From the NCBI RefSeq assembly GCF_042677945.1, contig NZ_JBHUDN010000017.1: DNA of 64,000 nucleotides; one strand, given 5' to 3'. The position numbers and the translations under genes were made by a program. Source of the stretch: Haloplanus litoreus. Its GTDB lineage: Archaea; Halobacteriota; Halobacteria; Halobacteriales; Haloferacaceae. Each line of letters begins with the position of its first letter. Position 1 is the stretch's first letter. The notes beneath the pieces were generated by a model. That model saw only the letters and a program-made list of their open reading frames with translations. It had not been told where the DNA came from and did no database searches. Positions 34,144-43,925 of this stretch are shown here, piece by piece.

Positions 34144-36389
34144 CGGTAGCCCACCTCCCGCATCACTTTGCGGCTCGTCAACTCCGCCGAGGCCGGCGAA
34201 TAACCGTTCTCGCGGAGGTGTGCGATCGTTCGTTCCTTGAGGTGTTCGGTCTCCGTCCCGGACGGCGGGTCCGTCCACTGAGCGGGGTCGAACCCCTCGA
34301 ACAGCCGTTTCACGTCGCCCCAGTCGTGGGCGTCCAGCACCGCTCGGATGACCGGAATCTCGGCGACGTCGACGTTCTCGATGGCGAAATCCTCGTCGCG
34401 GTTCTCCCACGCGTAGCGATTGATGGCCGTGATGACCTTCTCGCGCCGGAACTCCTCGACCCGGTCGCTCGGCGTCGCGCCGTCGTAGGCACCCGCCCCG
34501 AACCGGCCGAGGTGTTCGGTCTCGAACACCTTCATCAGCAGCGGATCGGGGGCTGCCGGTCCGCGCTCCGTCTCGACCTGTTCGCCGTTCGCCCAGGCGA
34601 AGACGTGTTCGACGTACTCCGCGACGGTCCCCTCGTCGACGCCTTTCTCGGCCAGCAACGCGTCGAGGACGTCCGCCTCCTGTCGGTCGAAGACGTAGCT
34701 TTTCACGATCGCGAGGCGGTTCTCGTACTCCGCGGCCTCGGCCCGCGAGAAGACGGGCGCGTCGCTCAGGCCGTCGGCCATCGCGTCGAGGACGTCGTCG
34801 GGCATGACGACGCGTTCGACCGGCAGGTCTGTGTGGTGTCTGTCGGCGTCGGTCTGGAGAAGGTCCGCGATCACGTCGCGCGTGTAGGTGACGGGAATCC
34901 CGTGACTTCCGTCGTCGCCGTCGAACTCGAACTCGTCGGCGTCGATCCGCTCGTCGCCCTCCCGCAGGTACCCCTGGTCGAAGAGCAGGGCCTTCTCGAC
35001 GAGGCTCCGGTTGCCGGGCACGTCCTCGCCGTCGAGGCGGGTGACGACGCTGTACAGCGCCGCCGCCTCGACGGCGTGGGGTGCGAGTTCCCGGTCGACG
35101 AGTCCGCCCGTCCCGTCGCGCATCGACAGCGTCAGTCCCTCACGCACCCGAGATTCGAGGTCGGCGTACCCTTCGGCCTCCCAGACGGCCGTCTCCGCGG
35201 TCAGCTCGCGGCGGATCAGTTCCGCCTCCAGCGAGAGGTTGGTGAGGTAGCCGAACTCGTGTTTGTCGAGGCGTCGCTTCAGCGCCTTCAGCGGGTCCCG
35301 CCCGTTGCGGTCGGCGTACTTGTCGAGTTCCACGTCCAGATCCGGGTTCGAGATGATGAGCAACTGCGTGTCGATATCCATCCCGATCCCCTTGTCCAGT
35401 TTCACGCGCCCCTCGTCGGGCACGTTCAGGAGTTTGCGGAGCAGGTCGGCGTGTTGGGAGGCGTCCTCGACGACCGTCAGCAGGCTGTTGCCTTGCGAGA
35501 GGACGCCGTCGTAGGAGAACGCCTGCGGGTTCTTTCGCCCGCGCGAGTCGAGTTCGCGGAGCATTCCGGGCATCCACGAGCCGACCAGCCGCTCCTTCGG
35601 CGACCCGTCGTCCTCCGAGTGGAGGACGCCGATGCCGCGCCCGACGTCGACGACGTAGTTTTTCACCCGAAGGTGTCGCGGATCGGTGATCGAACTGAAC
35701 AGGTTGGTGCCGCCGGCACGCCGGTAGCGCTCCTCGAGGTGGTCGTAGGCCTCCCGGCAGAACGGGTCGAGGTCGGCCTCGACCCGCGTCGGTACGTGGC
35801 CCTCCTCCTCCAGGTCGTCGAGAATGGACTGGCGGACCCCCGGCGGGAACACCGAGAGCGGGTGAGACTGGACCGGGCTCTCGTACCAATCGTCCTCGCG
35901 GTCGATTTCGTCGCCGTAGCTGAGGCCGCGCTCCTCCGTTCCCGCGGTGATGTTCCACTCGACGGTGTAGCGGCGACCGGCGTCGGTCTTCGAGTACTCC
36001 CGAAGCCCGTTGATGAGACACCGCTTGAGTTCTGATTTCCCCGTCGCCGTCGGCCCGTCGAACCAGATGATCTTCTCGCTCTTTCCCCTGTCGGCCGCGA
36101 TGGTCCGGAGGTCGTCGACGAAGCCGTTCAACACCTCGGTGTTGCCGAGGATGGCGTGTTCGCCGTCGTTGGCGGGGTCGTCGAAGAAGCGGTAGCGCTC
36201 GCGCTCCGCCCCCTCCTCGATGACCGTGCGAGTACCCATCGACTCGATGGCCTCGAGGAGGTACTTCGGCGCGTGGGAGGCGATGGAGGGCTGTGCCATC
36301 GCCGCCTCGACGTACCCGGCGAGGCTCATCGGCTCCTCGTAGGCCCCGGAGAGTGCCTCGTCGCCCTCGCGGATGTAGTCGTTCGTCAT
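34134..36389 (-). CDS. PrkA family serine protein kinase/AAA protein, paralogue 1
   Basis: 751 residues. The AAA-type N-terminal half has a Walker A (FDGPTATGKSEL) and a Walker B-like region followed by LLIISNPDLDVELDK; a C-terminal PrkA domain follows. It diverges from the neighbouring paralogue: the P-loop is PTATGKSE instead of PVGSGKSH, and it is longer. Family members (E. coli YeaG) act in nutrient stress. Four-base overlap with paralogue 2. Confidence 0.9.
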   Translation of the reverse strand: MTNDYIREGDEALSGAYEEPMSLAGYVEAAMAQPSIASHAPKYLLEAIESMGTRTVIEEGAERERYRFFDDPANDGEHAILGNTEVLNGFVDDLRTIAADRGKSEKIIWFDGPTATGKSELKRCLINGLREYSKTDAGRRYTVEWNITAGTEERGLSYGDEIDREDDWYESPVQSHPLSVFPPGVRQSILDDLEEEGHVPTRVEADLDPFCREAYDHLEERYRRAGGTNLFSSITDPRHLRVKNYVVDVGRGIGVLHSEDDGSPKERLVGSWMPGMLRELDSRGRKNPQAFSYDGVLSQGNSLLTVVEDASQHADLLRKLLNVPDEGRVKLDKGIGMDIDTQLLIISNPDLDVELDKYADRNGRDPLKALKRRLDKHEFGYLTNLSLEAELIRRELTAETAVWEAEGYADLESRVREGLTLSMRDGTGGLVDRELAPHAVEAAALYSVVTRLDGEDVPGNRSLVEKALLFDQGYLREGDERIDADEFEFDGDDGSHGIPVTYTRDVIADLLQTDADRHHTDLPVERVVMPDDVLDAMADGLSDAPVFSRAEAAEYENRLAIVKSYVFDRQEADVLDALLAEKGVDEGTVAEYVEHVFAWANGEQVETERGPAAPDPLLMKVFETEHLGRFGAGAYDGATPSDRVEEFRREKVITAINRYAWENRDEDFAIENVDVAEIPVIRAVLDAHDWGDVKRLFEGFDPAQWTDPPSGTETEHLKERTIAHLRENGYSPASAELTSRKVMREVGYRWD

Positions 36390-38452
36390 CCTTCCAGTTC
36401 GCTCTTTGCGACCTCCGCGCCGGCGAACTCCAGGACTTCGGTGGCTCCCTCACGCGAGTATCCCTGCTCGATGAGCGCGTCGACCCACGCGCTCCGCTCG
36501 TCGTCGTCGAGTTCGTTCGCCGACACCAGCGCCGAGAAGTTGATGTTGTGTTTCTTGTCCTCCCAGAGTTTGCGCTCCAGGGCGCGGCGCAGGCGGTCGT
36601 TGTCCTGCGGGTCGAAGCCCTCACCCTCGCGGGCACGCCGACTCACCCAGTTGGACACTTCCTGCCGGAAGTCGTCCTTGCGGTCGCTCGGAATCTCTAG
36701 CTTCTCCTCGACGGAGCGGAGGAACGTCTCGTCCGGTTCCTGTTCCCGTCCGGTGAGTTCGTCGGTGACGGTGGCGTCGTCGATGTACGCCATGACGTGG
36801 TCCATGTACTTCTCGCCCTGACGACGGATCTCGTCCACGTCGTAGGCGAGGGCGTGGCGCACGTCCTCGATGGCTCGCTCCTTGTACTCCTCGCGGACGA
36901 GTTCGAGGTAGCGGTGATACCGGTCGACGTTCTCCTCCGGGATCGAGCCGTGGTTCTCGAGGTTGCGCTCGAAGTGGGTAAACACTGAGAGCGGCGAGAG
37001 GTACCCGCGGCCGCGGTGGGTGGCGTCCATGATTGCCTCGGCGATTTCGTCGCCGATGAACCGGGCGGAGACGCCGTCCATCCCCTCGGCGATGTCCGCG
37101 GTCCCTTCGCCCTCCTCACGCAACTTCTTCACGTCGACGTCGTCCGTCTCGTCGATTTCGCCGTTGTAGGCCTTTGCCTTCTGGACGAGTGTGACGTTCT
37201 CGGCGTCGGGTTCGGTGATCCGGGTGAGGACGCCGAACAGCCCCGCCATCTCCATGGCGTGGGGTTCGATGTGCATGTCCGGCACGTCCGCGTTGCGGAG
37301 CATCTTCCGGTAGATTTCGGCCTCCTCGCCGTACTCCAGGACGTAGGGGAAGTCGATGCGCTTCGTGCGGTCGTTGAACGCCTCCATCTTCTCGTCGCCC
37401 TTTTTGTCCCGGTACTCGGGCATGTTGGTGCGACCGACGATCACCTGGTCGATGTCGATCCGAGGGTTGTTCTTCGGCTTGATCGTCTGTTCTTGGGAGG
37501 CGTGCAGGAAGTCGTAGAGGAACTCCCGCTGGAGCTTCAACAACTCCTCGCCGCTGAACAGGCCGCGGTTGGCGTTACAGAACGCCCCCGAGTAGTCGAA
37601 CGCCCGCGGATCGGACTCGCCGTAGATGGCGATTTTCGAGTAGTTGACGTCGCCCGTCAACTCCGTCTCGTCCTGGTTTTTCTTGTCCTTCGGCTCGAAC
37701 GTCTCGACGCACTGGCGCTTGTTCTCCGAGGCGACCAGCCGAACGACCTCGACGTGGTTGTCGAGGACGGCCTTCAGGTCGTCGTCGTAGTGTGCCAGCA
37801 GCCGATCCATGTAGAACTCGCTCGCCGGGTCGAGCGACTGTTCGTTGCGGACGGTGTAGGGCGCGTCGAGTGCGCCGTTCAGCCGTTCGAGCACCCGGTC
37901 GCGCTGTTCCTGTGGGAGCAGGACGAGGGGGTCCTGATTCATCGGCGAGACGACGGTGTCGTCCGCGGGGTCCTGATCCCGCACGATGTCACAGAGGTTC
38001 ACCCACTGGAACGTGTACATGCGCCCGTCGTCGCTCATGGTGTAGTCCTCGAAATACCGACGAACCATCCAGTCGAAGTGTGACTTACCGGACCCGACGG
38101 GACCGAGCAGCAGTTTGATTCGCTTTTCGGGGCCCAGCCCACGGGCGCCGCTTTTCACCTTGTTGACGAACTCGTGGATCGATTCGTGCACTTCGCGGCC
38201 GTAGAAGGTGTTCTCCCCGTCGTGTAACGGGTCCTCCGAAGCCATGAGATACTCCACGACGCCGGCATCCTCGTCGTACTCCGTCCCGTAGTAGTCGAAC
38301 ATGTCGGCGACGCGCTGATGGGCGTTGCGAGCGATCCGCGGATCGTCGTACACCTCGTCCAGGTACCAATCGAAGCGCTTCGCTTCGCGGAGGTCCGCGG
38401 GAACCGATTCCTTGTAATGCTGGCTGAGGTCTTCGAGGGTTTCCTTCGTCAT
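36386..38452 (-). CDS. prkA: PrkA family serine protein kinase/AAA protein, paralogue 2
   Basis: 688 residues from the ATG of MTKETLEDLSQHYKES. Classical PrkA: LLLGPVGSGKSHFDWMVRRYFE (Walker A), PLVLLPQEQRDRVLE, SGAFCNANRGLFSGEELLKLQREFLYDFLHASQEQ and IVGRTNMPEYRDKKGDEKMEAF. This is the canonical paralogue and heads the operon. A 170-base leader with hairpins lies upstream. Role in the other domains: stress and stationary-phase control; substrate unknown in haloarchaea. Confidence 0.94.
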   Translation of the reverse strand: MTKETLEDLSQHYKESVPADLREAKRFDWYLDEVYDDPRIARNAHQRVADMFDYYGTEYDEDAGVVEYLMASEDPLHDGENTFYGREVHESIHEFVNKVKSGARGLGPEKRIKLLLGPVGSGKSHFDWMVRRYFEDYTMSDDGRMYTFQWVNLCDIVRDQDPADDTVVSPMNQDPLVLLPQEQRDRVLERLNGALDAPYTVRNEQSLDPASEFYMDRLLAHYDDDLKAVLDNHVEVVRLVASENKRQCVETFEPKDKKNQDETELTGDVNYSKIAIYGESDPRAFDYSGAFCNANRGLFSGEELLKLQREFLYDFLHASQEQTIKPKNNPRIDIDQVIVGRTNMPEYRDKKGDEKMEAFNDRTKRIDFPYVLEYGEEAEIYRKMLRNADVPDMHIEPHAMEMAGLFGVLTRITEPDAENVTLVQKAKAYNGEIDETDDVDVKKLREEGEGTADIAEGMDGVSARFIGDEIAEAIMDATHRGRGYLSPLSVFTHFERNLENHGSIPEENVDRYHRYLELVREEYKERAIEDVRHALAYDVDEIRRQGEKYMDHVMAYIDDATVTDELTGREQEPDETFLRSVEEKLEIPSDRKDDFRQEVSNWVSRRAREGEGFDPQDNDRLRRALERKLWEDKKHNINFSALVSANELDDDERSAWVDALIEQGYSREGATEVLEFAGAEVAKSELEG

Positions 38453-38474
38453 TGTCTCTTCGTGTCTCGGACCC

Positions 38475-38630
38475 GGGAGCGCAGCCGAACGCTCCCGCCG
38501 ATGGTATGGCATGAGTATCCATACCATGCCCCGGTCGCGACCACGGGGTGGTTGCGTTGTCTTCTGGAGACGACGGGCGGCGGGGATCCGTTCGACGGCT
38601 GCTCGGCCCGCTGGTAACCGAGACTATAAA
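38475..38630 (-). promoter_or_regulatory. Promoter and structured 5' leader of the prkA operon
   Basis: A minus-strand TATA box TTTATAGT (38623-38630) lies about 170 bases before the prkA start, so the mRNA has an unusually long leader. Inside it are two inverted repeats: ATGGTATGG ... CCATACCAT (38501-38509 and 38519-38527) and GGGAGCG ... CGCTCCC (38475-38496). The first is symmetric enough to be an operator; the second would fold as a hairpin near the start codon. Confidence 0.5.
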
Positions 38631-38892
38631 CGATGTCAGTAATACAAGTAAATAAGCCTTCCCCCCAATGTGGATACTACACCGAGGTTCGTGGGGGATC
38701 GATCCCTGTCGCGGCGCTCGGTTTCGCGCCCCTCCGTGAGAGTGGTGTACCGACCGGAGCGGCCGCTCGGGGACGAACGGTGAAGGTCCGTCCCCGAGAC
38801 CGCTGTCCCGTCCTCGACGACATCCGACCACTCCCCGTGGGCGGACGCGACCGAACCCGGAAGTATAGGGCCGTCCGGACGAAGGGGGAGAT

Positions 38893-39273
38893 ATGACCTT
38901 CGAGTCGCTCCCCGACGGATGGACGCGATGGCACGAGGAGGACGGGGGGCGGGCGATTCTGGCGTACCGTCCGGACGTGTTCGACACCGACGCCTTCCCC
39001 GCACCCTGTCTGCCGACGATCTACGTCTCCCCCGGGTCACCGCGGCGACGACCCGGGAGCGGCGACGCCGACGGGTGGACGATCACCCTGTATCTCGAAC
39101 CCGAAGTGACGGCGCGGGTGGAGACGGCCGACGCCCGCCCGGCGGCCGTCGCGACGGCCCGCGAACTCGCCCGGGCGTTCGCCGCGGGAGACGTCGACTA
39201 CCGCGACGCCTATCAGGTTCCACGCGAGGCCTACTTCGACCGCCTCGACGAACTGCTCGGTCGCGAGGCTTAA
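38893..39273 (+). CDS. Haloarchaeal DUF5820-like protein
   Basis: 126 residues, MTFESLPDGWTRWHEEDGGRAILAYRPDVFD. Small acidic cytoplasmic protein with an alternating beta/alpha pattern (GWTITLYLEPEVTARVE) and a C-terminal amphipathic helix (PREAYFDRLDELLGREA). Found only in haloarchaea as far as I know; function unknown. 25 bases before the UPF0179 gene on the same strand. Confidence 0.65.
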   Translation: MTFESLPDGWTRWHEEDGGRAILAYRPDVFDTDAFPAPCLPTIYVSPGSPRRRPGSGDADGWTITLYLEPEVTARVETADARPAAVATARELARAFAAGDVDYRDAYQVPREAYFDRLDELLGREA

Positions 39274-39298
39274 CCGCCCGGGCCGAGAACGGCTCTCC

Positions 39299-39748
39299 AT
39301 GCCTGAGGTCACGCTCATCGGGACACGCCTCGCCGAAGTCGGCCGGGAGTTCGTCTTCCGTGGGGAATCCAGCGCGTGCGAGGGCTGTCCGTACCGCGGC
39401 CAGTGTCTCGACCTCTCGCCGGGAACCCGTTATCGGATCACGGACGTCCGCGAGAACGCCCAGACTCTGGACTGTGCCGTCCACGACGGCGGCGTTCGTG
39501 CCGTCGAAGTCGAACCCGCGCCGACGCCGGCCAACGTGCCGTCGCGGGTCGCCTACGCCGGTAGTAAAGCGAAACTCGCCGGGTCGTGTCCCTACACGGA
39601 CTGTCCCAGCCACGCCTACTGCGTCCCCGATGGCGTCGACTTCGACGTCGAGTACCGGATCGACGAGGTCATCGGCGACCCGCCCCACGACTACTGTATG
39701 CTCGACCGGGACCTCACGCTGGTCGAACTCGCCCCCCGAGAGGACTGA
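39299..39748 (+). CDS. UPF0179 family protein
   Basis: 149 residues. Contains two cysteine clusters: ACEGCPYRGQCLDL near residue 30 and SCPYTDCPSHAYC near residue 100, plus a late C in DYCMLDRDL, which suggest Fe-S or zinc binding. UPF0179 is an archaea-only family without assigned function. The 3' end overlaps the convergent deacylase gene by 58 bases. Confidence 0.88.
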   Translation: MPEVTLIGTRLAEVGREFVFRGESSACEGCPYRGQCLDLSPGTRYRITDVRENAQTLDCAVHDGGVRAVEVEPAPTPANVPSRVAYAGSKAKLAGSCPYTDCPSHAYCVPDGVDFDVEYRIDEVIGDPPHDYCMLDRDLTLVELAPRED

Positions 39749-40554
39749 CCGCCCGGCTTCTCCTCCGCGTCGGCCAGTCGTCCGACTCGCTCTCCCGCGT
39801 AGCCGAAGACGTCCTCGTACCCGTCGGCCGACATCAGGATCGGGTAGAACGGTTCCTCGGCGATCCGGTCGTCGCCGTCGGCCGCGGCGAACGGCACGCC
39901 GGCCGCCACGCGGTCGAAGTTCTCGACGAACACCTCGTGGTCGGCAGCCGGGGCCTTCGGCACCCGCCCCGTGAGACGAAAGATCGGCACGTCGTAGCAG
40001 GGGTCGACGCCCGCCGACGCCGGCAGGACGCCCGTCGCCGCGAGGAAGGCGTCGATCAGGCGCCGGGCGTTCGCCGTCGCCGTCTCCGACCACTGCAGGC
40101 CACACTCCACCTCGACGGTCCGTGGGTAGTCGATCAGGCGGCCGCCGGCGTACGCGTCCGTCTCCACCACCGCGTCGACGGGCAGGTGCGCACACAGCCC
40201 CGCCGTCTCGGGGGCGACCGTATCGACCAAGGCGAACGGGTCGGCGTAGGACTGCGTCGAGTGGAGGGCGAGCGTCGTACAGCCGTCGAGTTCCGTCAGC
40301 AGTCGAGCCGCGAGCCGCCGTTCGTGGCTCGCAGCCGTCTCGTCGCCGGGGAACGTCCGGTTCAGGTCTTCGTCCAGGTACCGCACGCCCCGATCCAGAG
40401 CGCGCTCGTTGGCGACGACGAACTTCACCGGCCGCCGGAACTCGGGCGGGTCGGCGAGTAGCTCGTCGACCGCCCGTGGGCCGCAGGGTTCGTCGCCGTG
40501 GACTGCGGCGACCACCGCTACCTGCGGGTCGTCGCCGAACTCTCGAATCCTCAT
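39691..40554 (-). CDS. Succinylglutamate desuccinylase/aspartoacylase family zinc deacylase
   Basis: 287 residues. Zinc-site motif HGDEPCGPRAV (H-x-x-E) near residue 19, a second ligand region with LNRTFPGD, and LALHSTQSYADPF (histidine) fit the M14-like AstE/AspA family, which removes acyl groups from amino acid derivatives. Substrate not predictable. The last ~25 residues are Ser/Arg-rich and overlap the UPF0179 gene, so the true stop region may be extended relative to relatives. Confidence 0.8.
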   Translation of the reverse strand: MRIREFGDDPQVAVVAAVHGDEPCGPRAVDELLADPPEFRRPVKFVVANERALDRGVRYLDEDLNRTFPGDETAASHERRLAARLLTELDGCTTLALHSTQSYADPFALVDTVAPETAGLCAHLPVDAVVETDAYAGGRLIDYPRTVEVECGLQWSETATANARRLIDAFLAATGVLPASAGVDPCYDVPIFRLTGRVPKAPAADHEVFVENFDRVAAGVPFAAADGDDRIAEEPFYPILMSADGYEDVFGYAGERVGRLADAEEKPGGQSSRGASSTSVRSRSSIQ

Positions 40555-40643
40555 TACACGCCCCTAGTCGTGGCCGTTGAAGTGCGTTTCCGTCCCGTTA
40601 CGCCCACCGCAGACGTTACGCCCGTGGGCCGTCTGCTGACGGT

Positions 40644-41138
40644 ATGGACGACCACACCCAGGACTACAGCGTCGGGCCGCCGGTGTCGGGCGATCCGACC
40701 GGCTGGCGGGCGGACCGGGGTCCGTCGAACGGGTGGGAACACGGCACGCTCCGGCGCGCGGTGGTCCACGGCGTCCGCCTCTACAACGACGGCGCCTTCC
40801 ACGAGAGCCACGACTGCTTCGAAGACGAGTGGTACAACTACGGGAGCGGAACCACCGAGAGCGCCTTCCTCCACGGCATGGTACAGGTCGCCGCGGGCGC
40901 GTACAAGCACGTCGACTTCGAGAACGACGACGGGATGCGCTCGCTGTTCGAGACGGCGCTTCAGTACCTCCGCGGCGTGCCGGGCGACTACTACGGCGTC
41001 GACGTCGAGGAGGTGCGGGCACGGCTCCGGGCGGCGCTCGACGACCCTGCGGTGGTGGACGGGTGGAATATCGCACTCGACGGGGAGCGCCCCGAGGCGA
41101 CGGCCGCGGACTACGAGTACGCCGAGGGACTGGACTGA
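40644..41138 (+). CDS. DUF309 domain-containing protein
   Basis: 164 residues. The family core is visible: GVRLYNDGAFHESHDCFEDEWYNYG, then FLHGMVQVAAGAYKHVDFENDDGMRSLFETALQYLRG. DUF309 proteins are small helical bundles with a conserved HExHExxE-like motif (FHESHDCFEDEW) that may bind metal. Divergent from the deacylase gene, 89 bases apart. Function unknown. Confidence 0.88.
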   Translation: MDDHTQDYSVGPPVSGDPTGWRADRGPSNGWEHGTLRRAVVHGVRLYNDGAFHESHDCFEDEWYNYGSGTTESAFLHGMVQVAAGAYKHVDFENDDGMRSLFETALQYLRGVPGDYYGVDVEEVRARLRAALDDPAVVDGWNIALDGERPEATAADYEYAEGLD

Positions 41139-41221
41139 CCGCGGCGTCGTGCCTTCCCCGACCAACCGGTTGCGCGGGACTGCACCCAATAGTTTTGTAG
41201 GGAAAATGATGTTCGTGGAGT

Positions 41222-43345
41222 ATGTCTCGGGACGTGAGTCGTCGGTCGCCGGCGGGAACGCAGGATGGGGACGACACGGCCGACGGCAACGGCGGCGGCG
41301 CTCGGTTGGCACACACCCGACGTGCACTGCTCCGTGGCGTGGGGGCTGCGACGGCTGCCGGTGGTGCGCTGTCGACGGGGACCAAGCGGGGCGTGACCAC
41401 CCTGACTCCCGTCGGCGTCGCGGGTGCCGAGTCGACGCCCGAGACGGCGTGGACGCGGACCTACGGTGCCGACGACGACCGTGAGGCCTGGGACGTGGTC
41501 GAACGACCCGACGGCGACTATCTCGTCGTCGGTCGCCGTGCCCCGTCCGACGGGGAGCCGCCGGCCGGGTGGGTGGCAACGGTCGACCCCGCCGGAACCA
41601 TCCAGTGGGAGCGCAGCCTCTCGGAGTTCGAACTGACCCAATTCATGACGGTGCTCCAGCGATCAGATGGCGACTTTCTCGTCGGGGGACTCGTCTCCCC
41701 GGCGGACGTCGACTCCACGGGGGCGCTGGTGGCGACCCTCTCCCGGTCGGGGGACGTACGGTGGCGCTGGATCACGGACGACTTCGAGGAGGGTCGCGTC
41801 CTGTCGGCAGTAGAGCGCACCGACGGCGACTACCTGCTCGCCGGATCGGTATCCCCTTCCGGGGGCGACGCCCAACTGTGGCTCACGACCATCGGGCCGA
41901 CCGGCGAGCGCCGGTGGACGAGAATCTACGGCGGGACGGGCCTCGACGGGGGGCTGACGGTGCTAGAGACGGGCGAGGGGAACTACCTCGTCGGCGGGAC
42001 CAAGACGCCCGAAAGAGGCGGCGATGGTTCCCCGTGGCTGTTGTCCGTCGACGGGACGGGCGCCGTCCGCTGGGAGCGGACCTACGGCGATCGGGAGGGT
42101 CCCGGCCTGGTAGCGTCGGCCGTCGAGACGGACGACGGCGAGTTCCTCGTCTGCGGTTCGACCTACGTCCCCGACCGCGACGACTCGGAGGGGTGGCTGG
42201 CACGGGTCGGTCCCGGTGGCGACGTTCGCTGGCAGCGGACCTTCGGGGACCGTGGCCTCTGGCGGCTGTGGTCGCTGGCCACGACCGGCGACGGATCGTT
42301 CGCCGTCCTTGGATTCAACGGCGACGCTGCGACGAACCCGGACGCCGCTCGACTCCTCGGTTTCGACGGGGCGGGTGCCGTCGAGTGGGACTGGTCAGCC
42401 GATTCGAGCGCCGAAACGGGCGGCTTTGGCCTGACCGCGACCGGCGGCGACTACCTCCTCGCCGGCTACCGGAACGAGTCCGAGGGCGGGAACTCCGATG
42501 GGTGGCTGGTCAGGCTCTCTCCTCCGACGGCGAACGCGACCGAGTCGCCGGTCGGCGACGATCGGCCGTCGGACGTGGACGAGACGCCGCCGGCCGCCGA
42601 CACGGACGATTCCGAGCGGGTCGAGGGAGAGATCGACGGTGACGGTAACGGCGGCGACGGGGGGAGCGTGATGCCAGCACTCGGCGTCGGCGGCGCTCTC
42701 GCTGTCCTCGGCGGCGGCTACCTCTGGTTCCGGAGTTCGGGAGACGACGGTGGGACGGCGACAGCCCGGACCACGCGGGGCGGGGGAACTGGCGACGCTT
42801 CCGAATCGCCGGTGACAGGGGCATCGACCGCCCCACCGGACCGGAACTCCGGCCGGGATACGAGGGGAACTGCCCCTCACCCCGGTCCCGATTCAGATGC
42901 CGTCACGACGGGGCGTACGGACGCGGGGCGAGAACGCGACACCAACGAGCGGACGACAGCGGACACGTCGGCCTCCCACACCGATCCCGCCGGCGACCGG
43001 TCGTCCGCCACGCCGTCCGCTGAAGCTGCGACCACGGAGGGAAGGACCGACTCGTCCGCCGACGAGCCGACGCCGGCCGCGGCCGGCGACGCCGACGATC
43101 CGACGTCGGTCCCGGTCGCCGACCTCGATCCGGACGACGTGTCCGCGCTGCTCGACCGAATGGAGGCCGGTGACGGTCTGGAGCGTACGGCCGATCGCCT
43201 CGAAGCCGTCGCCGCCGAGCGACCGGAACTCCTCGACCACACCGACGCAGTCGACCGACTGCGTGACCTGCGTCTCGACCCGGACCCGGCGGTGAGTCGG
43301 GCGGCCACCGAGGCGCTCGACGGGGTTGCGGACGACGGTCGATGA
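41222..43345 (+). CDS. Tat-exported, membrane-anchored beta-propeller-like surface protein
   Basis: 707 residues. A Tat-like signal (TRRALLRGVGAATAAGGAL) starts near residue 32. Residues ~75-450 contain about seven repeats of a pattern such as DGDYLLAGS ... W(L/V)xxVDPxGxxxWERTYG, typical of a WD/Kelch-like propeller. A Thr/Asp-rich stretch, one transmembrane helix (VMPALGVGGALAVLGGGYLWF) and a long disordered Ser/Thr/Asp region follow, then a C-terminal helical segment (DVSALLDRMEAGDGLERTADRLEAVA). No enzymatic motif. Likely faces outside. Confidence 0.7.
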   Translation: MSRDVSRRSPAGTQDGDDTADGNGGGARLAHTRRALLRGVGAATAAGGALSTGTKRGVTTLTPVGVAGAESTPETAWTRTYGADDDREAWDVVERPDGDYLVVGRRAPSDGEPPAGWVATVDPAGTIQWERSLSEFELTQFMTVLQRSDGDFLVGGLVSPADVDSTGALVATLSRSGDVRWRWITDDFEEGRVLSAVERTDGDYLLAGSVSPSGGDAQLWLTTIGPTGERRWTRIYGGTGLDGGLTVLETGEGNYLVGGTKTPERGGDGSPWLLSVDGTGAVRWERTYGDREGPGLVASAVETDDGEFLVCGSTYVPDRDDSEGWLARVGPGGDVRWQRTFGDRGLWRLWSLATTGDGSFAVLGFNGDAATNPDAARLLGFDGAGAVEWDWSADSSAETGGFGLTATGGDYLLAGYRNESEGGNSDGWLVRLSPPTANATESPVGDDRPSDVDETPPAADTDDSERVEGEIDGDGNGGDGGSVMPALGVGGALAVLGGGYLWFRSSGDDGGTATARTTRGGGTGDASESPVTGASTAPPDRNSGRDTRGTAPHPGPDSDAVTTGRTDAGRERDTNERTTADTSASHTDPAGDRSSATPSAEAATTEGRTDSSADEPTPAAAGDADDPTSVPVADLDPDDVSALLDRMEAGDGLERTADRLEAVAAERPELLDHTDAVDRLRDLRLDPDPAVSRAATEALDGVADDGR

Positions 43346-43363
43346 CCGCGGCTGGACGGTGAC

Positions 43364-43858
43364 TCACCGAACGCTACCGGCGCTCGTGTCGGCGTACGCC
43401 AGCGGCCCGTACACCGCCGCCACCACCACCGCCCCCGTCCGGTCGACGGTGTGTTCTCGGACCTCCAGTTCGGCGTTCCCCCGCCAGTTCCAGTCCCGGA
43501 CCGCCTTGGCGTCCGCGAGCTTCTCGTGGAGGTCCGACCGAACGGCCGCCTCGGAGCCCGCCGTGCTCTCCATGAGGACGCCGCCCTCCTCGGCGCGGAT
43601 CCAGCCGAGGCCGGCGGCGACAGTTTCGTTCGACCGTGTCGTCTCGGCGGCGGCGTGGACGGTCCCGACCGGCCTGCCGACGCCGTAGTCGGCCTCGACC
43701 CGCCCCGTCCGCACGACCGATCGGTTCGGCGGAATCACGGAGGAGTAGGTGACGAGGTTGTAGTTGTGGATGCCCGCGTCCGCCAGAGCCGCGTCGAACG
43801 CGCTCAGCGGCGTCCCGGCGTCGCCGTGGCCCCACGCGAGATCGATGGTGTCGCTCAT
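43364..43858 (-). CDS. pdaD: Pyruvoyl-dependent arginine decarboxylase proenzyme
   Basis: 164 residues. Converts arginine to agmatine, needed for polyamine synthesis and for agmatidine in archaeal tRNA-Ile. The self-cleavage site NLVTYSSVIPPN is intact: cleavage between Ser39 and Ser40 generates the pyruvoyl group. The C-terminal block ETTRSNETVAAGLGWIRAEEGG and EHTVDRTGAVVVAAVYG completes the family signature. Convergent with the propeller gene. Confidence 0.93.
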   Translation of the reverse strand: MSDTIDLAWGHGDAGTPLSAFDAALADAGIHNYNLVTYSSVIPPNRSVVRTGRVEADYGVGRPVGTVHAAAETTRSNETVAAGLGWIRAEEGGVLMESTAGSEAAVRSDLHEKLADAKAVRDWNWRGNAELEVREHTVDRTGAVVVAAVYGPLAYADTSAGSVR

Positions 43859-43925
43859 GCCGACGCTTCGGGAGCGGCGGGTGAAAGGGGTTGCCGTCGG
43901 CGACGGCCGTCGGCCTCCGCGAGGA

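Noticed and set aside
34218..36035. 605-codon plus-strand frame opposite the PrkA paralogue 1
   Set aside because: Antisense shadow of a strongly supported gene.
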